This document shows, in pieces, positions 18,037 through 27,212 of a stretch of DNA of 64,000 bases. This DNA comes from CAZBGQ01 sp964491515. GTDB taxonomy: Bacteria; Patescibacteriota; Gracilibacteria; UBA1369; UBA12473. The stretch covers positions 19,812 through 83,811 of the forward strand of contig CAZBGQ010000004.1 of the NCBI GenBank assembly GCA_964491515.1, written 5' to 3'. A model generated the notes under the pieces. That model saw only the letters and a list, made by a program, of their open reading frames with translations, was not told where the DNA came from and did not search any database. Position numbers and translations under genes: made by a program. Position 1 is the stretch's first letter, and the number at the start of each line of letters is the position of its first letter.

Positions 18037-19110
18037 ATGTTTAATAATATTTATAGTGGAAAGAAAATCCTTATAACCGGGCATACCGGTTTTAAGGGGG
18101 GATGGCTTGCATTATGGCTCCATAGTTTAGGTGCGGATGTTTTAGGGTATAGCTTGGCGCCGCCGACCACTCCTAATTTATTTACAGTTGCTGGTGTTCA
18201 AGAAAAGGTAGATTCCGTAATTGCTGACGTCAGAGACAAGGAGGCGTTGTTAAAAGCCTTTCAACAGCATAAGCCAGAGATCGTTTTCCATTTGGCCGCA
18301 CAGGCGCTTGTAAGGCCTTCATACGCTGATCCAGTGGGAACGTACGAAACAAACATAATGGGCACGGTGAATTTGCTTGAGGCGTGTCGTTTGACTCCTT
18401 CTGTACGTGCGGTGGTTAATGTTACAAGTGATAAATGTTATGAAAATACGGGGAAAGCAGGGGGGTATGTGGAGGATGATAAAATGGGAGGTGGGGATCC
18501 TTATAGTGCAAGTAAGGGATGTTCTGAGCTTGTAATGCAGTCTTATTTAAAGTCTTTTTTTAATCCCGATGATTATTCTGAGCATGGTGTCGCGCTCGCA
18601 TCGGGAAGGGCTGGGAATGTTATTGGCGGTGGCGATTGGGCGGTCGATCGCTTGATCCCGGATTGTATCCGGGCTTTTGAGGGGAAGAAAGAAATCATTA
18701 TTCGTTATCCCAATGCAACTCGCCCATGGCAATACGTTCTGGAGCCTCTTTATGGGTACCTGCTGCTTGCTCAGTATCTTTACGAAGGCGGGGCACGTTA
18801 TACGGGGGGATGGAATTTTGGGTCAAACAATGAAAATTCAAAGCCGGTCCATTGGCTTGCTGATAAAATGGTTGAATTGTGGGGTGGAGATTCATCGTGG
18901 GCCACGGATGGAGGGCGACTGCTCGCAGAGGCGAATTCGCTTACACTTAATTGTTCAAAGGCAATCAAGCAGCTTGGATGGGAGCCCAAATATGACCTGG
19001 GAAGTACGTTGGAAAATACAATTGAATGGTACAAAGCCTTTGGAAATAAGCAGGAAATGATTAAGTATACTATTGAACAAATTCATTCCTATGAAAAAAA
19101 TATTAACTAA
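18037..19110 (+). CDS. rfbG: CDP-glucose 4,6-dehydratase
   Basis: 357 residues; converts CDP-glucose to CDP-4-dehydro-6-deoxyglucose with tightly bound NAD. The N-terminal motif GHTGFKGGWLALWL is diagnostic of this family against the dTDP enzyme. The catalytic Thr-Ser-Asp-Lys block and YSASKG (Tyr-x3-Lys) are present, as is the RAGNVIGGGDWA block. The 4-keto product feeds the following methyltransferase, epimerase and aminotransferase. No CDP-6-deoxy-glucoseen dehydratase (RfbH) or its reductase is seen, so 3,6-dideoxyhexoses such as paratose are not expected. Confidence 0.95.
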   Translation: MFNNIYSGKKILITGHTGFKGGWLALWLHSLGADVLGYSLAPPTTPNLFTVAGVQEKVDSVIADVRDKEALLKAFQQHKPEIVFHLAAQALVRPSYADPVGTYETNIMGTVNLLEACRLTPSVRAVVNVTSDKCYENTGKAGGYVEDDKMGGGDPYSASKGCSELVMQSYLKSFFNPDDYSEHGVALASGRAGNVIGGGDWAVDRLIPDCIRAFEGKKEIIIRYPNATRPWQYVLEPLYGYLLLAQYLYEGGARYTGGWNFGSNNENSKPVHWLADKMVELWGGDSSWATDGGRLLAEANSLTLNCSKAIKQLGWEPKYDLGSTLENTIEWYKAFGNKQEMIKYTIEQIHSYEKNIN

Positions 19111-19119
19111 ATTTTTACT

Positions 19120-20331
19120 ATGAACTGTCGTGCTTGTACCACTGAACTTATTCCATTTTTCTCTTTGGGGGAAATGCCACTCGTTAATAATTTCTTACGA
19201 GAAGAAGAGATCGCTAATGAGGAAAAATATAACTTAGCGGTCGGATTCTGTCCTAAGTGTTATTTAGTGCAACTTTTGGAGACAGTATCTCCTTCGGAAT
19301 TATTTGTAGATTATATTTATCGTTCATCAACTTCTTCATCTTTCCTTGCGCATTGTAAGGAATTAGCTGCTTATTTTGCAGAGAGGTTTGATCTTGGATC
19401 GGATAGCCTAGTACTTGAAATTGCTAGTAACGATGGATCTTTTTTGGAACAAATAAAGGCGTTAGATATTCAAATAGTGGGGGTTGACCCTGCTAAAAAT
19501 ATTGCCGAAATAGCGAATAAAAAGGGGATAAGAACCATGCCGGAGTTTTTTAGTTATTCATTTGCTGAAAAATTAAAAAGTCAGGAGAGTATTCAAGCCG
19601 ATCTAATTTATGGGGCAAATGTTCTTGCACATGTGCCCGAAATTATTGATTTTGTAAAAGGGGTTAAAACTATCTTAAAGAATGGCGGAACCGCTATTTT
19701 TGAGTTTCCGTACATTGCGGGATTAATGGAGAACAAATTTGATACGATATACGATGAGCATGTTTTTTACTATTCTCTTATTGCTTTGCAGAATCTTTTC
19801 CGAGAAGCGGGGTTGGAAATTTACGACGTAGAGCTGACTCCTATGCAGGGAGGCTCTTTGATGATATTTGCTGCTCACCCCGGTCAATTCTCCGTGACTG
19901 AGAATATGAAAGAGCTTAAAGAAAAAGAGATAAGCGAAGGATTCGATCGGATTGAGACTTATCGAGAAATTGAAAGGAATGTTGGTGAATTAAAAAAAGA
20001 ACTTCTCAGTTTGTTGAAAAAAATAAAAGATGAGGGCAAAAAAATTGCGGCCTACAGCGCCTCTGCAAAGGGCAATGTCTTACTGAATTATTTTGGGATT
20101 GGATCTGATATCCTTGATTTCATAGTGGATAAAGCTGAATTTAAACAGGGACTCTATACGCCGGGAACTCATTTAATGGTTTATCCGCCGGGGAAAATAC
20201 AAGAAGAAAAACCGGATTACCTTTTGGTTTTGTGCTGGAATATTTCGGGAGAAATTGTGAAACAATTAAGCGATTACCATGGTGCTGGCGGGAAATTTAT
20301 TATTCCGATTCCTAATATAAGAGTTTTATGA
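19120..20331 (+). CDS. Sugar C-methyltransferase (EvaC/TylCIII family)
   Basis: 403 residues with the three-part layout of deoxysugar C-methyltransferases: an N-terminal zinc-binding domain (Cys3, Cys6, Cys44, Cys47), a SAM-binding Rossmann domain (LEIASNDGSF, ~105-115; VDPA after the second strand), and a C-terminal domain with the YSASAKGN block. These enzymes add a methyl to C3 of a 4-keto-6-deoxy sugar. Its place between rfbG and the 3,5-epimerase gene suggests a CDP-linked 3-C-methyl sugar. It overlaps the epimerase gene by 4 bp (ATGA). The exact carbon methylated is inferred from the family. Confidence 0.88.
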   Translation: MNCRACTTELIPFFSLGEMPLVNNFLREEEIANEEKYNLAVGFCPKCYLVQLLETVSPSELFVDYIYRSSTSSSFLAHCKELAAYFAERFDLGSDSLVLEIASNDGSFLEQIKALDIQIVGVDPAKNIAEIANKKGIRTMPEFFSYSFAEKLKSQESIQADLIYGANVLAHVPEIIDFVKGVKTILKNGGTAIFEFPYIAGLMENKFDTIYDEHVFYYSLIALQNLFREAGLEIYDVELTPMQGGSLMIFAAHPGQFSVTENMKELKEKEISEGFDRIETYREIERNVGELKKELLSLLKKIKDEGKKIAAYSASAKGNVLLNYFGIGSDILDFIVDKAEFKQGLYTPGTHLMVYPPGKIQEEKPDYLLVLCWNISGEIVKQLSDYHGAGGKFIIPIPNIRVL

Positions 20332-20870
20332 TTTTTCAAGAGACTAAATTAAAGGGTGTGTATGTTATTGAGCCTGAGCCATTGGTGGATGGGAGAGGTT
20401 ATTTCAGTCGTGTCTTTTGTGAAAATGAATTCAGGGAAAGAGGGATGGAATTTAGTATCAAGCAAGTTAACCGTTCGGTTACAGAAAAAAAGGGTGTAAT
20501 TAGGGGCATGCATCTGCAGTCTAAGCCGGTAGAGGAGGCAAAAGTGATTCAATGCACAAAGGGAGCTATCTATGATGTTGCCGTCGATCTAAGGGCAGAG
20601 TCGCCCACGTTTAAGCAGTGGGTAGCTGTTGAGCTTACCGCGGAAAATAAAAAAATGCTTTTCATCCCTGAGGGATTAGCGCATGGGTGCCAAACTCTTG
20701 TGGATGAGTGTGAAGTACTTTATTTCATGTCAGAGTTTTATGAGCCAAAATATTCAAAAGGCGTTTTATGGAATGATCCGCTTTTTGAGATAAATTGGCC
20801 AATAGATGATCCAACCCTTTCGGATAAGGATAAAATTTGGCCATCATTTAAACCCAATGCAAATGATTAG
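20328..20870 (+). CDS. RmlC-like NDP-4-keto-6-deoxysugar 3,5-epimerase
   Basis: 180 residues, the usual length of a dTDP-4-dehydrorhamnose 3,5-epimerase cupin. RGYFSRVFCENEF, the catalytic-His stretch IRGMHLQ (~60-66) and FIPEGLAHG are conserved, and the C-terminal half keeps YFMSEFYEP and GVLWNDP. Beside rfbF/rfbG its natural substrate is probably a CDP-4-keto sugar, perhaps C-methylated, and it may epimerise one or both carbons. No rmlA, rmlB or rmlD is present, so dTDP-rhamnose synthesis is not supported. Confidence 0.88.
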   Translation: MIFQETKLKGVYVIEPEPLVDGRGYFSRVFCENEFRERGMEFSIKQVNRSVTEKKGVIRGMHLQSKPVEEAKVIQCTKGAIYDVAVDLRAESPTFKQWVAVELTAENKKMLFIPEGLAHGCQTLVDECEVLYFMSEFYEPKYSKGVLWNDPLFEINWPIDDPTLSDKDKIWPSFKPNAND

Positions 20871-21963
20871 GATTCCTATTACGGGACCATCGATTACTAA
20901 CTTAGAAGTTGAGTGGATCACAAAAGCAGCGCAGGATGGGTGGGATGAAAATGCCACAAAATATGTAAACCTATTTGAGGGAGCATTTGCGAAATATGTT
21001 GGGAGGAAATATGCATTGGCGACTTCTTCTTGTACGGGGGCCTTGCATTTGGCTTATTTAGGCTTGGGCTTGAAGCCTGAGGATGAGGTGATTGCTCCCA
21101 ATGCTACCTGGATTGCAAGTGTCGAGCCGCTTTACTGGATAGGGGCAAAGGTGGTTTATGCTGATATTGATCCTAAGACTTGGTGCATTGATCCAGCGGA
21201 CATTGAGAGAAAAATCACTCCTAAGACAAAGGCGATTTTGGTTGTTAATTTGTACGGGCATGTAGCGGAAATGGATGAGATTTTGAGAATTGCGAAAAAG
21301 CATAATTTGAAAATCATAGAGGATGCTGCTGAGTCGGTGGGGTCGGAATATAAGGGTAAAATGGCAGGGAGTTTTGGTGATGCTTCCTGTTTCAGTTTTC
21401 ATGGATCAAAAACACTCACCACGGGAGAAGGAGGCATGATTCTAACGGATGACGAAGAAGTAATCAGAAAAGCTCGTTATTACAATGATCATTGTAAGGA
21501 CACGGGGAAATTTTTTTGGAATTTGGAAATTGGATATAAATACAAGATGTCCAATTTTCAAGCCGCCTGCGGGATAGCACAGCTTTCTCGTGTCGAAGAG
21601 TTAATTGCTAAGAAGAGGGAAATATTTAAATGGTATAAAGAACGGCTTGAAGGTGTTGAAGGTGTACAATTGAACACTGAGGCTCCGGAGACAAAAAACA
21701 CCTTTTGGATGGTGACCGTTGTGTTTGATAAGGGAAATGATTTTGATAAGTCGAAATTAATAAACAGTTTTGATGAATTCGGGATTCAGACACGTCCTTT
21801 TTTCTATCCGGTTTCAAGTTTGCCGGCAATAAATATTCCAGCGGAGACACCTGTTGCATTCGATATTTCGCAACGCGCTATCAATCTTCCCTGCTCTCAA
21901 AATATTACCGAGAATCAAGTAGATTATATTTGTAAAAGCTTAGTTAAAATCTTAGAAACATGA
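20863..21963 (+). CDS. DegT/DnrJ/EryC1-family sugar aminotransferase
   Basis: 366 residues from the ATG at 20863, which overlaps the epimerase stop; an ATG two codons earlier is equally possible. A PLP enzyme: TSSCTGALHLA (54-64), Asp154 in EDAAES, and the Schiff-base Lys183 in SFHGSKTLTTGEGG. Lysine rather than histidine at this site marks an aminotransferase, not a RfbH-type dehydratase. The block NATWIASVEPL resembles perosamine-synthase-like members acting on 4-keto-6-deoxy sugars. It likely adds an amino group to the CDP-linked keto sugar, giving a C-methylated amino sugar. It overlaps the next gene by 4 bp. Confidence 0.9.
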   Translation: MIRIPITGPSITNLEVEWITKAAQDGWDENATKYVNLFEGAFAKYVGRKYALATSSCTGALHLAYLGLGLKPEDEVIAPNATWIASVEPLYWIGAKVVYADIDPKTWCIDPADIERKITPKTKAILVVNLYGHVAEMDEILRIAKKHNLKIIEDAAESVGSEYKGKMAGSFGDASCFSFHGSKTLTTGEGGMILTDDEEVIRKARYYNDHCKDTGKFFWNLEIGYKYKMSNFQAACGIAQLSRVEELIAKKREIFKWYKERLEGVEGVQLNTEAPETKNTFWMVTVVFDKGNDFDKSKLINSFDEFGIQTRPFFYPVSSLPAINIPAETPVAFDISQRAINLPCSQNITENQVDYICKSLVKILET

Positions 21964-22994
21964 AGAAAAATATTCTTATCGCCGGTATAGGGGGGGCTTC
22001 CTTGGGTACAGAGATTTTCAAGAATCTCACAATGGCTGGATATGAAAATATTTATGGAGCGGACATCTCTCCGTACGCTTTTGGATTGTATCAATCGGGT
22101 TTTTTGGGGACCTACGTCATTAATAGAGAAAAATATATCCAAGATCTTCTTGAGATTTGTGAAAAGATGAAAATTGAAATCATTATCCCCGGGGGAGAAG
22201 GCCCTCAAAGTTTATTAAACGAAAACAGGAAATTATTTGAAGAAAATAATATCTTATTGGCAATGAATTCTCCGGAGGTAATTAAGCTTTGTACTGACAA
22301 AATAAAGACTTTTGATTATTTGAGTGAGAGAGGTGTTTCGGTCCCAGTGACAAAAATAATAGATACGCTTGATGACATCGAGGGTTTTTCTTACCCGTGT
22401 ATTATTAAACCCACTAAAGATAGTGGAGGAAGTGCTTTTGTGAGTCTGGCGAATGACAAAGAAGATGCGCATATTTTCTCAGAGCAAATAATGAAAAGCG
22501 GGAGAACTCCCCTATTTCAAGAGTATATTCCCTTAGCGGAAGGAGAATATTCATTCAGTGTGTTATCTGCTCCAGATGGAGAGATTTTTGGTGGAATTGG
22601 CATTAAAAAGAATTTTGACACAAAGCTAACATATACATTTAAGTCTGACCAAGGCATCATCTCTGGAGGTTATAGTCAGGGCTTGATTAGTGATTTTCCT
22701 GAAATATTTAGTCAAGTTTGCGAAATCTCAAAAGTTCTAAAAAGCCGTGGTCCTCTAAATATAGAAGGCAGAGTTGTAAACGGTAAGTTTTTGCCGTTCG
22801 AAGTTAACCCACGATTTAGCGCATCGACTTATCTTTGGGCTAAGGCAGGGTTTAATGATGTAGATAATTTCATCAGATTAATGGACGACACGTCATTTGA
22901 TAAAAAACCTTTGATCACGGAAGGGTTTTGCTTGAGGTCCTTTAGTGAAATATTTATCTCTAAGGATCAGATTAAGGGGGCGCGTAATATTTAA
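21960..22994 (+). CDS. ATP-grasp ligase of unknown substrate
   Basis: 344 residues. An N-terminal pre-ATP-grasp Rossmann domain begins with ILIAGIGGASLGTEI (5-19), followed by the ATP-grasp fold: CIIKPTKDSGG for nucleotide binding (~140), QEYIPLAEGEYS, and the metal-binding INIEGRVVNG..PFEVNPRFS near 265-285. The layout resembles carbamoyl-phosphate-synthase-type ATP-grasp proteins. Such enzymes join a carboxylate to an amine via an acyl phosphate. Lying directly after an amino-sugar aminotransferase and before another aminotransferase, it might acylate an amino sugar with an amino acid-like group. That role is inference. Confidence 0.82.
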   Translation: MKKNILIAGIGGASLGTEIFKNLTMAGYENIYGADISPYAFGLYQSGFLGTYVINREKYIQDLLEICEKMKIEIIIPGGEGPQSLLNENRKLFEENNILLAMNSPEVIKLCTDKIKTFDYLSERGVSVPVTKIIDTLDDIEGFSYPCIIKPTKDSGGSAFVSLANDKEDAHIFSEQIMKSGRTPLFQEYIPLAEGEYSFSVLSAPDGEIFGGIGIKKNFDTKLTYTFKSDQGIISGGYSQGLISDFPEIFSQVCEISKVLKSRGPLNIEGRVVNGKFLPFEVNPRFSASTYLWAKAGFNDVDNFIRLMDDTSFDKKPLITEGFCLRSFSEIFISKDQIKGARNI

Positions 22995-23011
22995 AATAAT
23001 AGTATAAACTT

Positions 23012-24265
23012 ATGTCACATAGTAAAAGTCATAAAATTTGGGACGAACAAGGCGGATATATTCTCCCTGCAACTAAGTTTATTGAGCCAGTACTTCAGAG
23101 AGGAGAGGGTTCTTATGTGTGGGATGTTGATGGGAATAAATATCTTGATTTAAATGGTGGGCAATTTTGTTTGTGTTTTGGGCATGCCTATCCAGCACTT
23201 ACTGAGGCAGTTATCAAGCAAATGGGAAATATTATCCATACAAATACCAATACCATCTCGAGTATTGTTTTTGACGCACTTCAGGAACTTATTGAAATTA
23301 ATAACGAGGTATTTAAGGCGGGGATTTTACTATCAACTGGAGCTGAAGCGGTTGAGTTCGCGTTACGCTTTTCTAAGTCAATTAAGAAAAGTAACAAGAT
23401 GATTTATTTGAATGAGGGCTACCACGGGTCGTCTCTTGGGGCTCAGAGCGTTTCTTCTTATGGGAAATGGGCTTTCCCCACGGTCGATGAAACATTCGGT
23501 GTTTCTGTCCCAAGAACAACGAGCGAGATTGGTCCTTGTGTAGAAAAAATAGAACAAATTTTCAGAGAAAATCCTAAGGAAATTGCTGCTCTAATAATGG
23601 AGCCGATTTTGGGGGCGGGCGGAATGATTTTCCCTTCTGCGGATTTCTTGAAAAAAGTTAGAGAGCTCTGCGATAAGTACAAGGCGATTTTAATTTTCGA
23701 TGAATGTCAGACAGGCTTTGGTAGAACGGGGAGTTGGTTTTGTTATCAAAAGTACAATGTTTCCCCAGATATTCTTGTCTTTGCTAAGGCGGGGGGGGCA
23801 GGCATGCCTGTCTCGGGAGTATTATTTGTTGAAAATCTTGCCGAAGAGATGAGGAGTGGAAATCTCACTCATTTTGCTTCACATCAGAACGATCCTTTGT
23901 CGGCAGCTATTACCCTATTTGTTATTGAGGAAATTAAGAAGAAAAATATACTGGAGAAAGTTGGAAATTCCGGGGAAATTTTCTTAGATAAGATAACTGA
24001 AATTTCCACTCAAAGTGATGTGATAGTTAATCCTCGGGGTGTAGGTTTAATGATAGCTTTCGATATAAATGAAGACCTTTTTGATCGTGAAAAAAATCCA
24101 GGCCATGAATTGATGAACAAATTACTCTCTCGGGGGATAATTATTCAATGTATTAATCGAGGAAGAACTTTTAGGATAATACCAAATTTTTTAATTTCCA
24201 CTGAGGAAATTGATTTTTTCATTGAGAAACTAAACGAATCTCTTAACGAATTTTTAAATGAATAA
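23012..24265 (+). CDS. Class III (GSAM/ornithine-type) aminotransferase
   Basis: 417 residues, a fold-type I PLP enzyme. Present are GEGSYVWDVDGNKYLDL near the N-terminus, the phosphate-binding STGAEAVEFALR (108-119), Asp230 in IFDECQTGFGRTG and the PLP Lys259 in VFAKAGGAGMPVSG. Closest in style to glutamate-1-semialdehyde aminomutase-like and omega-amino-acid aminotransferases. No other haem or arginine gene is nearby, so a housekeeping role is unlikely; it probably interconverts an amine and an aldehyde with the overlapping iron-alcohol dehydrogenase (8 bp overlap). Confidence 0.88.
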   Translation: MSHSKSHKIWDEQGGYILPATKFIEPVLQRGEGSYVWDVDGNKYLDLNGGQFCLCFGHAYPALTEAVIKQMGNIIHTNTNTISSIVFDALQELIEINNEVFKAGILLSTGAEAVEFALRFSKSIKKSNKMIYLNEGYHGSSLGAQSVSSYGKWAFPTVDETFGVSVPRTTSEIGPCVEKIEQIFRENPKEIAALIMEPILGAGGMIFPSADFLKKVRELCDKYKAILIFDECQTGFGRTGSWFCYQKYNVSPDILVFAKAGGAGMPVSGVLFVENLAEEMRSGNLTHFASHQNDPLSAAITLFVIEEIKKKNILEKVGNSGEIFLDKITEISTQSDVIVNPRGVGLMIAFDINEDLFDREKNPGHELMNKLLSRGIIIQCINRGRTFRIIPNFLISTEEIDFFIEKLNESLNEFLNE

Positions 24266-25415
24266 TTTTGTTTTTCACAACCCCACTAGAATTGTTTTTG
24301 GGAAAGGAACTATTGCTAGACTTTCTGAATTTATTCCTCAAGGAGCCAGGGTTTTATTGTTGTCTGGTAAAGGGTCAATGCATAAAAATGGTGTATATGA
24401 GCAAGTTATCTCGGCAATTGGGGATAAAATTGTGGTCGAATATGAGGGGATTTTACCTAATCCCACTCACGAACAATGTAGTAGCGTACAAAAAAAGATA
24501 GAGGGGGTTGGAGTGAATTTCATTCTGGCTGTGGGAGGCGGATCCGTAATTGATGCAGCAAAATATATTGCAGTCGGCTCTCAGTTGCCCCCTTCTGAGT
24601 CCTGTTGGGACTTTATTGAGAAGAGGGTACCGATTAGTAAGGCTTTGCCAGTTGGAGTAATTTTAACAGCACCGGCTTCTGGCTCTGAGATGAATTCTAA
24701 TGCTGTTATATTGAATGTGGAGAAAAAGTCAAAACGCTCACTGAAGAGCGAAAAAGTATTTCCGTCATTTTCAATTTTAGATCCAGAAGTAACAAAAACA
24801 CTCTCTCCCAGACAAATTAGAAATGGTATTATTGATTCTTATTCTCATGTGATTGAACAATATTTGACCTTCCCGTCAGATTCTCGAATTCAAGATAGGT
24901 TTTCGGAGAGTATTTTGTCGACCTTGCTTGAAATAGGACCACTTCTCATTGCAAATCCTTATGATTATGATTTGATGGCAAATTTTATGTGGGCATCTAC
25001 GTGCGCTTTAAACGGATTTATTTGTTGCGGGGTTCCACAAGATTGGAGTACTCATATGATTGGGCACGAACTCACTGCTGAATATGGGCTTGTTCACGCA
25101 GAATCAATTGGGATTGTTTTGCCCGGGGTAATGAATTACATGAAGCAGGAAAAAAGGGAAAAGCTTATTCAATACGGAAGAAGAGTTTTTGGATTGGGTG
25201 AAATGACTGATGACGAAATTGTCCAGGAAGCTATTGATAAGACTGAAGAGTTTTTTGTGTCACTTGGTCAATCTGTCCGGTTTTCCGATTTTGGACTGAC
25301 TGAAGAAGTTGCTGATAATATTTCAAAGAAGATTGGGAGTTACCCGGTAAAAATTGGAGAGAGGAAAAATATAGGGGAGAAAGAGGTACGGGAAATTTTG
25401 CTAATGAGAGTTTAG
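24258..25415 (+). CDS. Iron-containing alcohol dehydrogenase
   Basis: 385 residues of the Fe-ADH (BDH/YqhD) family, which reduces aldehydes to alcohols with NAD(P)H. The opening HNPTRIVFGKGTI is typical, GGGSVIDAAK (93-102) binds the cofactor, and the metal ligands appear intact as Asp193, His197, His266 and His280. It overlaps the class III aminotransferase gene by 8 bp. Finding this family in a glycan operon is unusual: it may make an amino-alcohol or polyol substituent, or a reduced precursor. It ends the operon; 95 bp and a new promoter follow. Confidence 0.9.
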   Translation: MNNFVFHNPTRIVFGKGTIARLSEFIPQGARVLLLSGKGSMHKNGVYEQVISAIGDKIVVEYEGILPNPTHEQCSSVQKKIEGVGVNFILAVGGGSVIDAAKYIAVGSQLPPSESCWDFIEKRVPISKALPVGVILTAPASGSEMNSNAVILNVEKKSKRSLKSEKVFPSFSILDPEVTKTLSPRQIRNGIIDSYSHVIEQYLTFPSDSRIQDRFSESILSTLLEIGPLLIANPYDYDLMANFMWASTCALNGFICCGVPQDWSTHMIGHELTAEYGLVHAESIGIVLPGVMNYMKQEKREKLIQYGRRVFGLGEMTDDEIVQEAIDKTEEFFVSLGQSVRFSDFGLTEEVADNISKKIGSYPVKIGERKNIGEKEVREILLMRV

Positions 25416-25446
25416 GGATATTCATTCCTACGAAGAATCATTAACA

Positions 25447-25475
25447 TTGATATTAGGGTAAGTTTAAGGCATTAT
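25447..25475 (+). promoter_or_regulatory. Candidate promoter before the CmcI-like methyltransferase gene
   Basis: TTGATA (25447-25452), 17 bp, then CATTAT (25470-25475) within a run that also contains TATTAT and TATATT. Start point would be about 30 nt before the ATG at 25511. The only gap of any size between 17.2 and 33 kb. Confidence 0.4.
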
Positions 25476-25510
25476 TATATTAAAAATAATTATCTATAAA
25501 TAAGTGCCTT

Positions 25511-26248
25511 ATGGATCCAATCGAACAGTTCAAATCACAAGTTCAGGAAAATATTTCCCTGCAAGGTAAGGATGAGGGTTTAAGTAATTTGGGCATGCAA
25601 TTTATGACAAATTCCATGGCTAATAATTACTCTTACAACTTTACTTGGATGGGGCGGCCGATCATACAATTCCCTCAAGATCTGGTGGCTATGCAAGAAA
25701 TCATATGGGAGGTGAAGCCTGATCTTATCATTGAGATGGGGATCGCACATGGTGGATCACTCATATTTTATGCCTCCATGTTGGAACTTTTGGGAGAAGA
25801 CGGTCGTGTAGTAGCGGTTGATATTGATATTCGCGAGCATAATCGGGTTGAAATTGAAAAGCACCCCATGGCTAAGCGAATTACCATGATAGAAGGATCT
25901 GCCATTGATGAACAAATCGCAGAAAAGGTTCGCGGATTTGTTAAAGAAGGCATGAAGGTGCTTGTCGTACTCGATTCTTTTCACACGCACGATCATGTAT
26001 TAAAAGAGTTAGAGCTTTATTCTCCACTTGTTACAAAAGATAGTTATTTGGTCGTATTTGACACGGTAGTGGAAGACCTACCAGAAGATTCTTATCCGGA
26101 TCGTCCCTGGGGGAAAGGAAATAATCCGAAAACAGCCGCGTGGGAATTTCTCAAGCACAACGATCGATTCGTGATTGATGAAAAAATTCAAAATAAGCTG
26201 GTCATGACGGTGGCCCCAGATGGGTATCTGAAATGCATTAAAGATTAA
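25511..26248 (+). CDS. CmcI/RhmD-family O-methyltransferase
   Basis: 245 residues of the cephalosporin-hydroxylase (CmcI) family, whose members in glycan loci are SAM-dependent sugar O-methyltransferases. The SAM site is IEMGIAHGGSLIFYASML (~76-93) followed by AVDIDI, and the family blocks LDSFHTHDHV and VVFDTVVEDLP are conserved. It likely caps or decorates a deoxysugar, for example a 6-deoxyhexose, while it is nucleotide- or polymer-bound. With the C-methyltransferase it makes two SAM consumers in this locus. It precedes two glycosyltransferase genes by a few bases. Confidence 0.88.
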   Translation: MDPIEQFKSQVQENISLQGKDEGLSNLGMQFMTNSMANNYSYNFTWMGRPIIQFPQDLVAMQEIIWEVKPDLIIEMGIAHGGSLIFYASMLELLGEDGRVVAVDIDIREHNRVEIEKHPMAKRITMIEGSAIDEQIAEKVRGFVKEGMKVLVVLDSFHTHDHVLKELELYSPLVTKDSYLVVFDTVVEDLPEDSYPDRPWGKGNNPKTAAWEFLKHNDRFVIDEKIQNKLVMTVAPDGYLKCIKD

Positions 26249-26255
26249 CACTTCA

Positions 26256-27212
26256 ATGAGTAGTCCTCCCCCTCTGATTAGTATCGGCTTGCCAACCTAT
26301 AATCGGGCTTCTCTTCTTTGTGACGCCCTTGATTCTTTATTGGGGCAGACATACAAAAATATTGAATTAATCATCTCTGACAATGCGTCCATGGACGGCA
26401 CGCAGGAGATTTGCAGGAAATATGCTGAAAAAGATAAGCGAATAAAGTACACAAGACAAAAGAAAAATATCGGAGCCACCGATAATTTCAATTTTGTTTT
26501 AAAGCAAGGAATCGGTGATTATTTTATGTGGGCTGCGGATGATGATTTGTGGGAGCCAGATTTTGTCAGTGAATTGGTGGAGCTTCATGTTAGAAATAAG
26601 GAGGCTGCCGTAACATTTTGCGCCTACGATAACATCACCTTTTCAGGGGAAGTGATCAAGACTGATCCGGTTTTATTTGAGGAAGGCGAGAATCTTAGTA
26701 AATACAAACGATTTAAGCGTTTTCTCTTGGATCGAGGCGGAAAATGTAATTATGTTTATGGGCTGGTTAATAGAGAGTATTTAATTGATGTGAAGGGTTT
26801 TAGGGAATTCAAGGGGATTCCGGATTGTTGTAGCTCTGCAGATACTTTTTTTGCACTTGAAATGTTAGTGAAGGGCTCATTTATAGCAACAGATAAATTG
26901 CTTTATCATAAGCGATGCAATAGAGATGACTTTATGGCGGAGGAAAAAGTTCAAAATCTAAGCATATTTAGTAAAAAAGCAGTATTCTTAAAGGGCCTTA
27001 TTGGTTTTGTGAAAACACCTTATTATCATTTTTTCCATTACCGAATCATTAACGATATCATAAAAAAATCATTTACTTCTTTCTATGATCGGATTCGACT
27101 TTATTTTTTCAATACGTATCATTTTTTAGGGTCTGTATTTAGAATAATGCCATGGGCAATGAAACTATTTTTAAGCTTTATAATAGGAATTAAAAGAAAA
27201 TTAACATCATGA
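26256..27212 (+). CDS. Family 2 glycosyltransferase
   Basis: 318 residues: ISIGLPTYNRASLL at the N-terminus, DNASMDGTQE (~42-51), and an acidic WAADDDLWE in place of the usual DxD, with the Asp cluster intact. The last ~70 residues are hydrophobic and basic, probably membrane-associated. It begins 7 bp after the methyltransferase gene and overlaps the next glycosyltransferase gene by 4 bp. The donor is unknown; a sugar made by the upstream CDP pathway is a reasonable guess. Confidence 0.88.
   Translation: MSSPPPLISIGLPTYNRASLLCDALDSLLGQTYKNIELIISDNASMDGTQEICRKYAEKDKRIKYTRQKKNIGATDNFNFVLKQGIGDYFMWAADDDLWEPDFVSELVELHVRNKEAAVTFCAYDNITFSGEVIKTDPVLFEEGENLSKYKRFKRFLLDRGGKCNYVYGLVNREYLIDVKGFREFKGIPDCCSSADTFFALEMLVKGSFIATDKLLYHKRCNRDDFMAEEKVQNLSIFSKKAVFLKGLIGFVKTPYYHFFHYRIINDIIKKSFTSFYDRIRLYFFNTYHFLGSVFRIMPWAMKLFLSFIIGIKRKLTS

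Noticed and set aside
20806..20862. Longer start for the DegT aminotransferase
   Set aside because: It would overlap the epimerase gene by 65 bp and adds basic residues unlike the family.
20328..20870. dTDP-rhamnose pathway gene (rmlC proper)
   Set aside because: rmlA, rmlB and rmlD are missing and the gene is inside a CDP-sugar operon, so a CDP-sugar epimerase is the better call.
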